Below are positions 16,971 through 25,765 of a stretch of DNA of 64,000 nucleotides, one piece after another. The DNA is from UBA2336 sp965227265 (lineage in GTDB: Bacteria; Bacteroidota; Bacteroidia; Cytophagales; Cyclobacteriaceae): the NCBI GenBank assembly GCA_965227265.1, contig OZ245738.1:2418001-2482000 (forward strand), written 5' to 3'. Both the position numbers and the translations under genes were made by a program. The first letter of the stretch is position 1. Each line of letters opens with the position of its first letter. The notes under the pieces were generated by a model. That model had not been told where the DNA came from. It worked only from the letters and a program-made list of their open reading frames with translations, and made no database searches.

Positions 16971-17216
16971 ATGCTGCGCCCCACATACATTTTAAGAGAA
17001 AAGAAAAACCATAAAAAAATAAAAGAGAAGCCCACAAGCTTTGGGAGGCCGGCAGTATGGGCAAGGTTTTTTAAAAAAATACTACCCGTAGGTGTGGAGA
17101 TTTTTTTAAAAACCGGAGGCTTGACCTTGACCATGCTGACGGCCGGACATACCTTTGGCTTATCTTTTATTTATTGTGCGTTAGATGTTGGAAAGGATGA
17201 AGAAACAGTCTGTTAG
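16971..17216 (+). CDS. Possible small membrane protein (81 aa)
   Basis: An ATG at 16971 opens a frame with a very basic N-terminal half (KKNHKKIKEKPTSFGRP) and a C-terminal hydrophobic helix (LTMLTAGHTFGLSFIYCAL). It is divergent from the DUF6943 gene. The A/T-rich low-complexity stretch (16990-17110) can produce spurious frames on both strands, so I treat it as doubtful. Confidence 0.3.
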   Translation: MLRPTYILREKKNHKKIKEKPTSFGRPAVWARFFKKILPVGVEIFLKTGGLTLTMLTAGHTFGLSFIYCALDVGKDEETVC

Positions 17217-17301
17217 CAGCTGTACTTCCTCGAAATTTTTTGAACTTGAAATGTTCTGGCTTTGTCACAGGTCGAGCTGTTAATTACATTAAATTGCGTA
17301 G

Positions 17302-19092
17302 ATGTCATTAGGAAAAACCATTACGCTTGCAGCCTTAAAAAAGGGGTCGATAAAACGATCTGAATTTAAGGATTTTATACAGTCAAATATCGGCAATGAA
17401 ACGTGTCTGTTCATTAGCCACTATACAATAACTTATCAATGCCTTAAACTAATTAGCGATCTTAGGGTAAATAAAACTAATAAATCTGTTTCAAAGAATG
17501 CAAAGATTGTTTTGCAAAGTATGTTTTCTAAAGTATCAGATACGGATGAAAACTACCCGAAGCTATTTGTTAGAAATGTCCTTGACTTCATACAACTTCC
17601 GATTTATCATAAACAGATATTAAATAAAGTAACGAAACGGGATTTGGCAGCTGTGGATGAGTTGCTAAACCACTATAATTCCATTCCATTTATTGAAGAG
17701 TACACGCTTAAAAGGAGTCAACCCAGGAATCACCAGCAAAGAACCATTCTCGAATTCTATAACCGCACACTTAAAAAGAGAGGTGAGATTGTAGATTATC
17801 TACTCTACAAAATTGACGCGAGATCGATCGAAAAAGCGAAAGAAGCCGAAGACAAATGGGACAGCTCGAAAAAGGTTGCCAGGTACATGCAAGAGTATCA
17901 ACTGCACAAAGATTTTCCGTATCGAGATGAGGTGGTCGATTTCAAGAGAATGGATTTTGCATACAAAATTAATTTTCAGAAGATTGACTACAGAAAAATA
18001 AATCTGATTGCTAACAAGAGCTTTTCGATTAGGCTTGACGTTGACAGAGACAAGGGATATACAAAAAAGTTTTATCGGATTGTTAACAGACTTCCGTTGA
18101 AGCAGATCCTAAAGAACACAATAGGTATTGTAAAGGATACACCAATTCTCAACGAACGACTACCGATCTTTAAAGAATTGAATAGCCTGTATAATCAAAA
18201 GCATTGGCATGGATTCTATGCCCTCGCCCTTCCTCAAGTTGAGGGCATATTTGCGGAAATGATTAAGGCTAGTAAGCCAAATGCAGTGGTTACGGGTACA
18301 CTAACCGACAAAGTTCAAATGATTCGCCCTTTCTATTCGCACAGCTCTTACTCGTTCGATTATTATGAATTTCACTTACCAGAACAACGCAATCATTTCT
18401 CCCATACCGGAAAGGTGATTGACGTGAAAAATAAGTGCAACATACTTTTACTTGATCTTCAAGCGGTCGTCAACGTTTTTATAGACTTAGATTCACCGAT
18501 AATAAAACTCAATCGGATCATTCAGAATGAAGGCATTAGTTCAATTCATGATATTGGTCGACTTGCCAACTTCATTTACACGATAGAACAGGTTATCCAA
18601 AATGGTCACTTTACAAGTATTGAGAAGAAATGTACTAAGTTTATAAACGAAGAAATCTTGCAGAAAATCGATTTCATATCATTCTTAAAAAATCTCGAAA
18701 TAGATTTTGAACTCGCCTTCAAAAAATATAGCCATGATCTGGCACTCTATTCAAGTGTATTTTATCAAAACTCTATCGATACTAATGAACTTTTTGACAA
18801 GGATTTGAGCAAAAAAATTAAAGTGATGCAGGAGGTCCATGATCACCATTCACTATTGTTCCAAGAGGAATTGAAATTAGTAATCGACACAAATTATGTG
18901 CTTGGCAACATTGAAGAGTTTTTTGCTGGCCTCAATCAGGATGTTAGGAATAGCATCTCAGCATTTAACTCTAAGTTCAAATATGAATTAAAAGTAGTCA
19001 GTCTGTTGAATTCAAAATTGAAGATGGAAATTCCTGACGATTTTATCTTAAACAGGAACAAACACAAACACTACTCTATCCCGAAATCATAA
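17302..19092 (+). CDS. Large protein with HEPN RNase motif
   Basis: The 596-residue protein contains the HEPN signature R-N-x3-H at R363-H368 (EQRNHFSHTG), preceded by an amphipathic helix pair (HGFYALALPQVEGIFAEM, about 309-326). HEPN domains are ribonucleases or RNA binders common in toxin-antitoxin, CRISPR and abortive-infection systems. The other 500 residues are helical and charged, and I recognise no further domain; DUF4209-like or lipocalin folds are not apparent. It stands alone: the next gene downstream is convergent and 740 bp away. The position inside the island fits a single-gene defence effector, but no antitoxin is visible. Confidence 0.7.
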   Translation: MSLGKTITLAALKKGSIKRSEFKDFIQSNIGNETCLFISHYTITYQCLKLISDLRVNKTNKSVSKNAKIVLQSMFSKVSDTDENYPKLFVRNVLDFIQLPIYHKQILNKVTKRDLAAVDELLNHYNSIPFIEEYTLKRSQPRNHQQRTILEFYNRTLKKRGEIVDYLLYKIDARSIEKAKEAEDKWDSSKKVARYMQEYQLHKDFPYRDEVVDFKRMDFAYKINFQKIDYRKINLIANKSFSIRLDVDRDKGYTKKFYRIVNRLPLKQILKNTIGIVKDTPILNERLPIFKELNSLYNQKHWHGFYALALPQVEGIFAEMIKASKPNAVVTGTLTDKVQMIRPFYSHSSYSFDYYEFHLPEQRNHFSHTGKVIDVKNKCNILLLDLQAVVNVFIDLDSPIIKLNRIIQNEGISSIHDIGRLANFIYTIEQVIQNGHFTSIEKKCTKFINEEILQKIDFISFLKNLEIDFELAFKKYSHDLALYSSVFYQNSIDTNELFDKDLSKKIKVMQEVHDHHSLLFQEELKLVIDTNYVLGNIEEFFAGLNQDVRNSISAFNSKFKYELKVVSLLNSKLKMEIPDDFILNRNKHKHYSIPKS

Positions 19093-19834
19093 TCATTCGC
19101 GAGCCGTCAAAGCCGTAGTGCATTTTTCATGCACGAAGGCTGCGAGTGGAATGAGGGTGCAAGCAGAGAGAGCTGACGAAGGAAGCGGCTGCGACCTATG
19201 TAGGTAGGCTTGCGCGTCAGCATGGGGGTTGCAAGAAGCCGGACTACACAAGGGTTGGCGTGGCTTTTGCCTTTCCTGCAAAAGGCATGACAATCCCGCA
19301 GCCCGAATGACAGCGCAGGCGAGCACAACAAGGGCAGCGGGTGGCTTTTTAGCTTTGCCGACTGAAGGCCCGTAGCCTGCGGAGAACTGAACGAGGCAAT
19401 GCTAAAAAGACACAAGAGCTGCCGTGAGGAATGCCTTGCCGACCGCAAAAGGCATGACAACATGCGCAGCACCCGAAGGGCTAAAAGTTGGTGCTGTTTC
19501 AGCACGGACTTTTAGTGTTGGCGTGATCTTTTGCCGGCATGGCATGACGAACTCCGCTTGACCTGATTGTTCAGGTTACGAGAAACTCTATCGGATAGCA
19601 GAATTGTACAGAACATGCAGATTATACCTAACACACATTATCCCGGCCAGGGATAGTAGCGAAAAGCCCACAGCGTAGCGAGGACTTGTAGCGGATAGCC
19701 CGCCCCGAAGTATGAGGGGGACGCATAATAAATGTTCCTGACCTACGATTCTGCAGACATCTGGTACTTAAAAAGTTGTAGCCGACCCGGTGCGGTCTCT
19801 CTGAATTGAATGCAGCGATCTGTTGGAGGACAAT
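19093..19834. other. GC-rich non-coding stretch with repeated words
   Basis: No credible gene spans this 742-bp gap. It is markedly richer in G and C than its neighbours. Recurring words include GGCATGAC(A/G)A (about 19287, 19454, 19539), AAAAGGCATGACAA (twice) and three GTAGCG units with spacing near 18 bp (about 19656-19700: TAGCGAAAAGCCCA, GTAGCGAGGACTTG, GTAGCGGATAGCCCG). Hairpins such as GGTGCTG-TTT-CAGCACG are present. I believe comparable stretches lie inside Bacteroidota conjugative elements, but I cannot name the element. It could be a structured RNA, REP-like repeat or oriT-like region. Confidence 0.5.
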
Positions 19835-21541
19835 CTATCTGGAGAAATCTATTGAGGTACGAATGATGGATTCATTCGGAAGGAAGTCATTCTCGACAAC
19901 CGGAATTCTGAGATTCTTACAGAAGGTGCCAAAGCTTGTTACCTTAGCAAGGTTATCCGGATCAAATTGCTTTCCGTCTGTTATTACCGAAATGATATGG
20001 TACTTTATCTTAGTCTCAATTTTAAGTTCTTCCTTCCTCTTTTCGATATCATTGATCACTCTTTTAATCGTATTACCGCAAGAAACCACATCGATGATGA
20101 TAACAATGTCGGTGACGGATTTCAACTTGGCAGATAAAGCTATAAGGTTTACTTCTAAGTCTGAGTGATAAAGACCATTACCTCTTGTCGCGACACAAAA
20201 GTTAAGTGCGCCAGTTGAAACAGCAACCTGACTTGAGATTATCGCTCCCCAAAAGTCCAATCCCAAGCAAACCGAAGATTGAACGTTAAGCTTTAGCACT
20301 TCAAAAATTCGCTTTCGGATTCGGCCGATTAAGGCGGGCAGAATGGAACCCGTGTTGAGTAATGGAGCAATTGCAACCCATCCTAAGGAAGTACTATTCT
20401 CAGAAGTTTTAAACCGCCCGAAACTGTAGAGTTTCTTATCAACTATTCTCTCTAAAATTTGAGTTTCAAGTTCCTCACTTATTAAGTGAATCCCCGCGCC
20501 AATTTCTTCTGACTGTTCACTTTTTAATTCAGAGGATGCTTCTGCTTTAACCGGAGAAACTGGCCTTATTCTACTTAAAACCCCATCCCATCTTACTGAA
20601 TTAAATGAATCGTTATGTCCCCTGGGGTCATCGCTAAACGTGCTAATTGCGTGATTTCCGTTCGCACCTAATTCAACTATCTTAACTTGTCTTCTTTGCT
20701 GACTTGTCTTTGATTTAGTCACTCCAAACCGACCTGTCATTACATAAATGGTCTTCTTTACCTGGATGGAATCTCCAGCATGGGTGTCACCACTGTACCA
20801 ACTAGTTGACAGAGTTTTCAGGGCATTTATCCTATTTCTTAATTCGGCTCCATATGCCCAAACGTGATTCTTACTAAAATCATCCTCTTCGGCCCCAAGC
20901 GTGCTTTCAGGATAGTGATTAGGTGGGTAATGACAACCAATGACCAAATGCGTGTTAGTTGTTACCACATCGCGCAGCGCATCAATTATAGCATCGTGCT
21001 CGGTATCCAGTACCTTCGCAGGCAACTTCCTTGTATCCTTACCCCCCTTGCTGATTTGCTCAACTAGTGATTCGTAGTTCTGTTCCAACGACAAATCAAT
21101 TGTGGGGTCCAATGACAGAAAAACAAGATCTTCATCTATTTTAAAAACACTAGCTCTCGCGCATTGGAACGTTGCATTTGTATTTCCAAACTTTGCCGCA
21201 AGTTCATAGAACGGTTTTCTCAATTCATTGCTATTCTTACCATTCTCGTCAACTACTTTGTAGTCATGATTCCCAATACAAAAACAAACTTTTGATTTTT
21301 CAATTTGGAGTGCGCTCGCCAAATACGTAAGAATTTTTTCGACATGCGGGAAATTTTCCGTCTTACCAATATCAATCAAATCACCTGTAACCACCAGATA
21401 GTCGACCTTTATACCGTTTACCTCCAGCGCATCAACCAAACTGTCAATGTACTCAATGTAAAAGCTCTTGCGTAGCGGCTCGCTAAGAGCCGTGGTGTCG
21501 TGTACGTGAAAATCACTTATATGTAGTATTGTCTTCACCAT
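19835..21541 (-). CDS. Calcineurin-like phosphoesterase fused to phosphoribosyltransferase-like domain
   Basis: The N-terminal half (about 1-290) is a metallophosphoesterase with all blocks: D10-x-H12 (HISDFHVHD), G53-D54 (VVTGDLIDIG), G90-N91-H92-D93 (GNHDY), a later GCHYPP histidine (about 195) and SGDTHAGD in place of the usual GHxH. A low-complexity linker (about 310-345) leads to a C-terminal domain (about 370-568) with a type I PRTase fold signature: IVIIIDVVSCGNT near residue 480 corresponds to the PRPP loop. It is the last gene of a three-gene operon (two bases after the upstream stop). Substrates are unknown; nucleotide or RNA-end chemistry is inference. Confidence 0.85.
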   Translation of the reverse strand: MVKTILHISDFHVHDTTALSEPLRKSFYIEYIDSLVDALEVNGIKVDYLVVTGDLIDIGKTENFPHVEKILTYLASALQIEKSKVCFCIGNHDYKVVDENGKNSNELRKPFYELAAKFGNTNATFQCARASVFKIDEDLVFLSLDPTIDLSLEQNYESLVEQISKGGKDTRKLPAKVLDTEHDAIIDALRDVVTTNTHLVIGCHYPPNHYPESTLGAEEDDFSKNHVWAYGAELRNRINALKTLSTSWYSGDTHAGDSIQVKKTIYVMTGRFGVTKSKTSQQRRQVKIVELGANGNHAISTFSDDPRGHNDSFNSVRWDGVLSRIRPVSPVKAEASSELKSEQSEEIGAGIHLISEELETQILERIVDKKLYSFGRFKTSENSTSLGWVAIAPLLNTGSILPALIGRIRKRIFEVLKLNVQSSVCLGLDFWGAIISSQVAVSTGALNFCVATRGNGLYHSDLEVNLIALSAKLKSVTDIVIIIDVVSCGNTIKRVINDIEKRKEELKIETKIKYHIISVITDGKQFDPDNLAKVTSFGTFCKNLRIPVVENDFLPNESIIRTSIDFSR

Positions 21542-21543
21542 GC

Positions 21544-22512
21544 TTAAAGCTCATAGCTTGCCAACCCAAGCTGTTTAAGATCGATAATCGAATTGAGCGT
21601 GAAATACTCTTTAAAATGCTCACACTCTACATAGTTTCCAATTACCAATGCGTGATTGATATTTAAATTATAAAACTGCATACATGTCTTTGCAGTTTTT
21701 ATCTCCGTGCCGCCAATACAGAAATCTCCAATAAAGATGTAGCAGGAGTTGCGATCAAAATGATTTCCAAATCCCGACTCAAAGATTTTGTGCTTCGGCC
21801 CGAGATGGTCAATGGTTTCGAATGGATAACCGAGCAACAAACCCAGTGCAGCGGCAAAAGGTGTACCCCGCAGACTTACCGATATCAAACGCACGTTACT
21901 AAGTTGCCCTTCATCGATAATTAGATCAAGTTTGTCCGCTAAGAAGGTAGTGATCCACATAAATGACTTCGGATCAGAAATTATGGCGCTTGAATTAAAC
22001 TCACCATTTGCAATTAATGGTGTTGATGACAGACGCTTCTTTTGTCCAAACTTCTCGAAACAGTTCTTAATTATTTTTTCGGTTATACTTTTTACCAAAG
22101 CATCTCGCTCACCCGTAATTTTATCATATTCAAAAGCATCTTGTTTGCCCAGGATAATTAGTTTTCTTGTCGGATCATTTCTGGATTCTACACCTCCAGA
22201 AGTCGCGATGTTTTCAATTTCAGAGTACAGGTGATTTCCATTTGTAATGACTACCTGTCGTTTGTTTCCGACCAACGCTTCAAAGAATCCTTTCAGTCCA
22301 TAGTCATCGATCTTCTTTATGCGTAAGAAATTGACTACGACAATTTTCTCATCGCCATACTGATTTACGATTTCAGCGAGAAGATCACCCGCATTCTTTT
22401 CAATCATATAATTCAGTTCCAGCCCGCTCGCAACCCACACGAGGTTCTGCATTCTTGAGAAAATGCAATTGCTTCCAGTTAAGATTAACCTACTAACGGT
22501 TTCTGAGCTCAT
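21544..22512 (-). CDS. STAS-like domain fused to phosphoribosyltransferase-like domain
   Basis: The first half (about 20-110) looks like a STAS/anti-anti-sigma fold (EKIVVVNFLRIKKIDDYGLKGFFEAL, then a strand RQVVITNG). The second half (about 170-315) has PRTase features: a LISVSLRGTPFAAALGLLLG element and a PRPP-loop-like CYIFIGDFCIGGTE. I chose ATG 22512, one base after the upstream stop (TAACATG); a TTG at 22530 would extend the frame by six residues into the upstream gene. The architecture links partner-switch signalling to nucleotide chemistry. I do not know this gene set as a published system. Confidence 0.75.
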   Translation of the reverse strand: MSSETVSRLILTGSNCIFSRMQNLVWVASGLELNYMIEKNAGDLLAEIVNQYGDEKIVVVNFLRIKKIDDYGLKGFFEALVGNKRQVVITNGNHLYSEIENIATSGGVESRNDPTRKLIILGKQDAFEYDKITGERDALVKSITEKIIKNCFEKFGQKKRLSSTPLIANGEFNSSAIISDPKSFMWITTFLADKLDLIIDEGQLSNVRLISVSLRGTPFAAALGLLLGYPFETIDHLGPKHKIFESGFGNHFDRNSCYIFIGDFCIGGTEIKTAKTCMQFYNLNINHALVIGNYVECEHFKEYFTLNSIIDLKQLGLASYEL

Positions 22513-22513
22513 G

Positions 22514-23560
22514 TTATAACAGGATTTCAAAGGTTATTCTAGAACCAATTAAGATTGACTTATATGTTTTATAATAACCCTTCCGTACGACCTCAGGACT
22601 TGTATAGCCGTCTAGTGGTTTACCCAATTGATCGATTACAATTTTAGACGGTATCAGTCCTTCAAACTTTAGCTTCGCGGTTTCCCAAAGCTTCCTCTCC
22701 CATCTAATTTCAGAATCATACGATGACAGTATTACATGGCCATCTGTTTTGATTACGTCATCAATTGCCCGAAAAAGACCGATCTTGTTCTTACTTAACA
22801 GTGAAGCAACGAGGAGTGCCTGAGCATGTCCCATTGCCTTATCATGACCAATTTGATGCGTATCTTTTAGAGATCTTTGGAACCCACGGCCTGCATCGCA
22901 AATTGTGGTTGTTATACGCGTTGAACTTCTTTGGACACCAACAAACGCTACATCCTTTCCATGTAGAAGTGCGTTAACGATGAGCTCGGCACCAGTTATG
23001 GTTAATACACCCTCCAGGTTTTCACTCCATCTTCTGTCGAGATTAATTGAATCGAAAACCTTATTAAGTCTTAAAAGCATGGAGTGCTTTATCTGCTGGC
23101 GCTTAGCATCCTTCCAAAAATTTAAATCTTCCTGACTTTCGAACTCTGGTGGTAAATCGCTGTAGTAAAATATTTTAGTCTTAGGGTTCGTTCGGCCAGT
23201 GGTGTATCCGCCCACCATTCCCTGCCAATCATACAAATCAAACGTCTGCGCGATCTGCATAAAACCAATATCAGCTAAGAATCCCTGCAACTCCGGATTC
23301 CATGATGATTTCACCGATATAGGTTGACCAATAAAATCTCTTATCCGTTTTGAGATTGATAAGAAGGCCACCAGCGCGGCCAAGCTAACACCACCCCTAA
23401 CAGCATCGATTCTTGAAATATTGTTTAAATCCCAAATGGGTATTGTTTGCTTTCCTTGCTGATAGTCTTCACGCAGTTTGTCCAATTGCGGGCCAACATA
23501 AAGCGTTAAGCTATTGAAGCTGGAAAGCGGACCAACGTTTATTTCAAGATTATTCTGCAT
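22514..23560 (-). CDS. STAS-like / GHKL ATPase protein
   Basis: Residues about 15-110 resemble a STAS fold (IPIWDLNNISRIDAV, LAALVAFLSI, SWNPELQGFLADIGF). Residues about 185-345 form a GHKL ATPase: N box E192-N196 (ELIVNALLHGK), G1 box D222-x-G224-x-G226 (CDAGRGF). There is no HisKA, so it resembles SpoIIAB/RsbW-type switch kinases rather than a sensor kinase. As first gene of the operon, it could phosphorylate or bind the STAS domain of its neighbour. The downstream gene starts one base after its stop, which shows strict co-expression. Confidence 0.78.
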   Translation of the reverse strand: MQNNLEINVGPLSSFNSLTLYVGPQLDKLREDYQQGKQTIPIWDLNNISRIDAVRGGVSLAALVAFLSISKRIRDFIGQPISVKSSWNPELQGFLADIGFMQIAQTFDLYDWQGMVGGYTTGRTNPKTKIFYYSDLPPEFESQEDLNFWKDAKRQQIKHSMLLRLNKVFDSINLDRRWSENLEGVLTITGAELIVNALLHGKDVAFVGVQRSSTRITTTICDAGRGFQRSLKDTHQIGHDKAMGHAQALLVASLLSKNKIGLFRAIDDVIKTDGHVILSSYDSEIRWERKLWETAKLKFEGLIPSKIVIDQLGKPLDGYTSPEVVRKGYYKTYKSILIGSRITFEILL

Positions 23561-23670
23561 TTATTGGGGGTATTACTCTGAGGATCAGAGTTTAGAAGCG
23601 GGCTCTACTTCTGTAGTAAATCTAAATGTTTTCCGTGAACTTAGGTAAGGATAAGCTCTAAATTTTAACG

Positions 23671-24390
23671 CTAATTTCTCTTATCCTGAGCAGTTTTTGG
23701 AAAAAAAATGACGTTTGTTTTTTCCCTGAGCCTAGACCTAATTCTACTTCCGTAAACATCTTCAATTTCTGAAGCGGAGAGGTTGGTTGTTATGTGGGTA
23801 GTCATTTTGTGACTAACAAACAGGTCATACCTCGACAGTAAAATCTCCGATAGTACATTGCATTCATTCCCGTAATATTTCAATGACTGTTCAGCTCCGA
23901 GGTCATCAAAACAGTAGCATCGCGGCAACTGACCGATGAAAGACATCTTACTGTATCGCCCAATTACTTCATAACCTTCTTGAATAAATTCAAAGCTGAT
24001 GTCCCGGCAAGCTTTCATCGAAAAGGATCGTTCATTTGATGCAGCAAAACGCATAAGACTCATTAGTGTTGTTTTACCACAACCAATCGGCCCCGTTAGC
24101 AACAAGCCTTTATCAAGCTTAAGGTTTAACCTTTTCGCTTCATCCTGATGCGCGAGGAAGTAGATGATGAGCTTGTAGATGACCTCATAGTCTTCTTCGT
24201 AGATTCTAAATTTCTGGCCATAAGTTTCCTTGCCGCGCTTTCCAAAGAAGCCAATGCACCAAGCAAGGTCAATAGCCTTTCCGGAGTTAATCCGTTGGAC
24301 TTCTTTTTCCTCGAGGCCTTCATAGCGGTTCGCTGTAGTCTTTGTCTCTGCTCTGTCCATCATCGATTGTGCGTTTTGAATGTCGTTCAT
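23671..24390 (-). CDS. DnaC/IstB-like AAA+ ATPase
   Basis: The 239-residue protein has a Walker A motif at 100-108 (GPIGCGKTT) and a Walker B at about 158-165 (CYCFDDLGAE), with a following sensor region (THITTNLSASEIEDVYGSRIRSR). The layout is that of DnaC/IstB helicase loaders. It overlaps the upstream DnaD-like gene by 71 bp. Together with the DnaD-like and HTH genes it looks like the replication or regulation module of a Bacteroidota mobile element. Confidence 0.85.
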   Translation of the reverse strand: MNDIQNAQSMMDRAETKTTANRYEGLEEKEVQRINSGKAIDLAWCIGFFGKRGKETYGQKFRIYEEDYEVIYKLIIYFLAHQDEAKRLNLKLDKGLLLTGPIGCGKTTLMSLMRFAASNERSFSMKACRDISFEFIQEGYEVIGRYSKMSFIGQLPRCYCFDDLGAEQSLKYYGNECNVLSEILLSRYDLFVSHKMTTHITTNLSASEIEDVYGSRIRSRLREKTNVIFFPKTAQDKRN

Positions 24391-24970
24391 TGCTGAACGA
24401 GCTTATGTTCAATATCCATTTTGTGGCTGCGGCTTGCCAGTCTTGAATTGATGTGCGGCCGGAAAGTCGCCAGCCATTCGCCTGATAATGCGCGAAGAAT
24501 TTTCCGGCTTCGGTTTCATTTGCATTTTTTGATTGAAAAAATTCAAATACTGATTCCTGCGCGGGCGGAATGTCTTTCTCTCTGTTTTCAATGTTTGTAT
24601 TGTTTGTATTGTTTATAGAAGGTCTCACCGGTTGTTGACCTGTTGTGTCGTCAGCTTTATTATCAGTTGTACCGGCCCTTGTATCAAATCTGTACAAGTG
24701 GACCTTGCTGCCGCGTTGCGGATTGTGAGAAGGGATGTACTGTATGTAGCTCCATTCATGAAGTTCTTTGAGACATTTCAGGTAGGTATTAACCGAACCT
24801 ATCTTTGACAAGTGCATGACTTCCTCGCGGCTAATTGAAATCGGATTGCGGAAATGATTCAGATTCCAGTATTGGAAGAGAACGATGTAAAGGCTTACGT
24901 GGTGAGGCGTAAGCCTTTGATCAACCGCCAACAAATCAATAAAGCCTCTGAAGTGCTTTATGAAGTTCAC
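24320..24970 (-). CDS. DnaD-like winged-helix replication protein
   Basis: The 216-residue protein starts with a winged-helix region (about 10-95, PISISREEVMHLSKIGSVNTYLKCLKEL) of the kind found in phage and plasmid replication initiators, followed by a polar asparagine-rich linker (about 110-130) and a C-terminal DnaD-like tail (FFAHYQANGWRLSGR, WQAAATKWI). The GTG start overlaps the upstream stop by one base (TAGTG). It likely works with the DnaC-like loader downstream. Confidence 0.75.
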   Translation of the reverse strand: MNFIKHFRGFIDLLAVDQRLTPHHVSLYIVLFQYWNLNHFRNPISISREEVMHLSKIGSVNTYLKCLKELHEWSYIQYIPSHNPQRGSKVHLYRFDTRAGTTDNKADDTTGQQPVRPSINNTNNTNIENREKDIPPAQESVFEFFQSKNANETEAGKFFAHYQANGWRLSGRTSIQDWQAAATKWILNISSFSNERHSKRTIDDGQSRDKDYSEPL

Positions 24971-25287
24971 TAGCCATTCATCTTAGCTGATCTCTTTTCA
25001 AGCGAAAAAGGACTTCTCTCGCTAACCTGCTTGTGCAGTTCAAGCATCTTTGTGATATCATCGGTGTCGTAGTAGATAACGCCACCGATTTTAGTGAATG
25101 GCAATGTCCCATTTACACGAAGGTTTTGCAGTGTGCCAGGAGAAATGGTAAGTAATCGTCTTACTTCATGCGACTTTAACCACTTTTTTACAGCGCTATT
25201 TTTCTGAGAAAAGAGTTGTTTGATCTCATTCACCAGCTCCTGTTTCAGGATGGCGAGATCTTCAATTGTAACGACATTTGCAGGCAT
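24970..25287 (-). CDS. Excisionase-type helix-turn-helix protein
   Basis: A MerR/excisionase-type HTH (HTH_17) spans about residues 42-95: KKWLKSHEVRRLLTISPGTLQNLRVNG, then a wing PFTKIGGVIYYDTDDITKML. I chose ATG 25287 over a TTG at 25314. It is typical of the first gene in Bacteroidota mobile-element modules and probably controls excision or the DnaD/DnaC-like genes coupled downstream. Confidence 0.85.
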   Translation of the reverse strand: MPANVVTIEDLAILKQELVNEIKQLFSQKNSAVKKWLKSHEVRRLLTISPGTLQNLRVNGTLPFTKIGGVIYYDTDDITKMLELHKQVSERSPFSLEKRSAKMNG

Positions 25288-25459
25288 AAACTTTGGGTTG
25301 TTTGATGCTTGCAAATGAAAATAGAAACCGTTCTTGACAACAGTTACAAACGGTCAGGACTGTCACGTAAAATGATGTTTTTCAAATATTTGAGGAAGAA
25401 TATTCATTGCACGGAAACTTTATTGGGAATAAATTCACGTACGCCAATCAATCAGTCGT

Positions 25460-25762
25460 ATGGAGGTTCTGGACGAACATTTGGAAGAAACAAAACAGAT
25501 ACTAATTAAGCACGCAAACGAAACTACAAAGCCAATCGATGAAAGTGGCTTAAGCAAGATTCGTGCACTCCAAGCGCGTCTCGAAAGTATAGAGGACACA
25601 AGGCTTATGGAAATAGCCAACGAAAGACTGAAGCTTTTTGAAGAAAAGTTAATAAATCTTGGTTTTCCCCCTGACACGGTTAGTGATGTCACGGAAACCT
25701 ACAAACAATCACTTATCAAATTTATCGGAGGCGGTCTGAAACAGTATTTATTAAGGGGTTAA
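25460..25762 (+). CDS. Small acidic helical protein paired with TIR protein
   Basis: The 100-residue protein is helical throughout (long charged heptads such as LSKIRALQARLESIEDTRLMEIANERLKLFEEKL) and ends with a basic GGGLKQYLLRG. No family is recognised. It is separated from the TIR gene by three bases, so the two form an operon, and it may act as a sensor, scaffold or inhibitor for the TIR effector. Confidence 0.6.
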   Translation: MEVLDEHLEETKQILIKHANETTKPIDESGLSKIRALQARLESIEDTRLMEIANERLKLFEEKLINLGFPPDTVSDVTETYKQSLIKFIGGGLKQYLLRG

Positions 25763-25765
25763 GCT

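Noticed and set aside
16904..17134. 76-codon minus-strand frame over the A/T-rich stretch
   Set aside because: It begins inside the DUF6943 5' region and is the complement of the 16971 frame; only one of the two can be real, and neither has strong support.
19093..19505. Minus-strand frames of 77 and 132 codons in the GC-rich block
   Set aside because: Cysteine-, leucine- and serine-rich translations without domain or start signal; the block reads as non-coding repeats.
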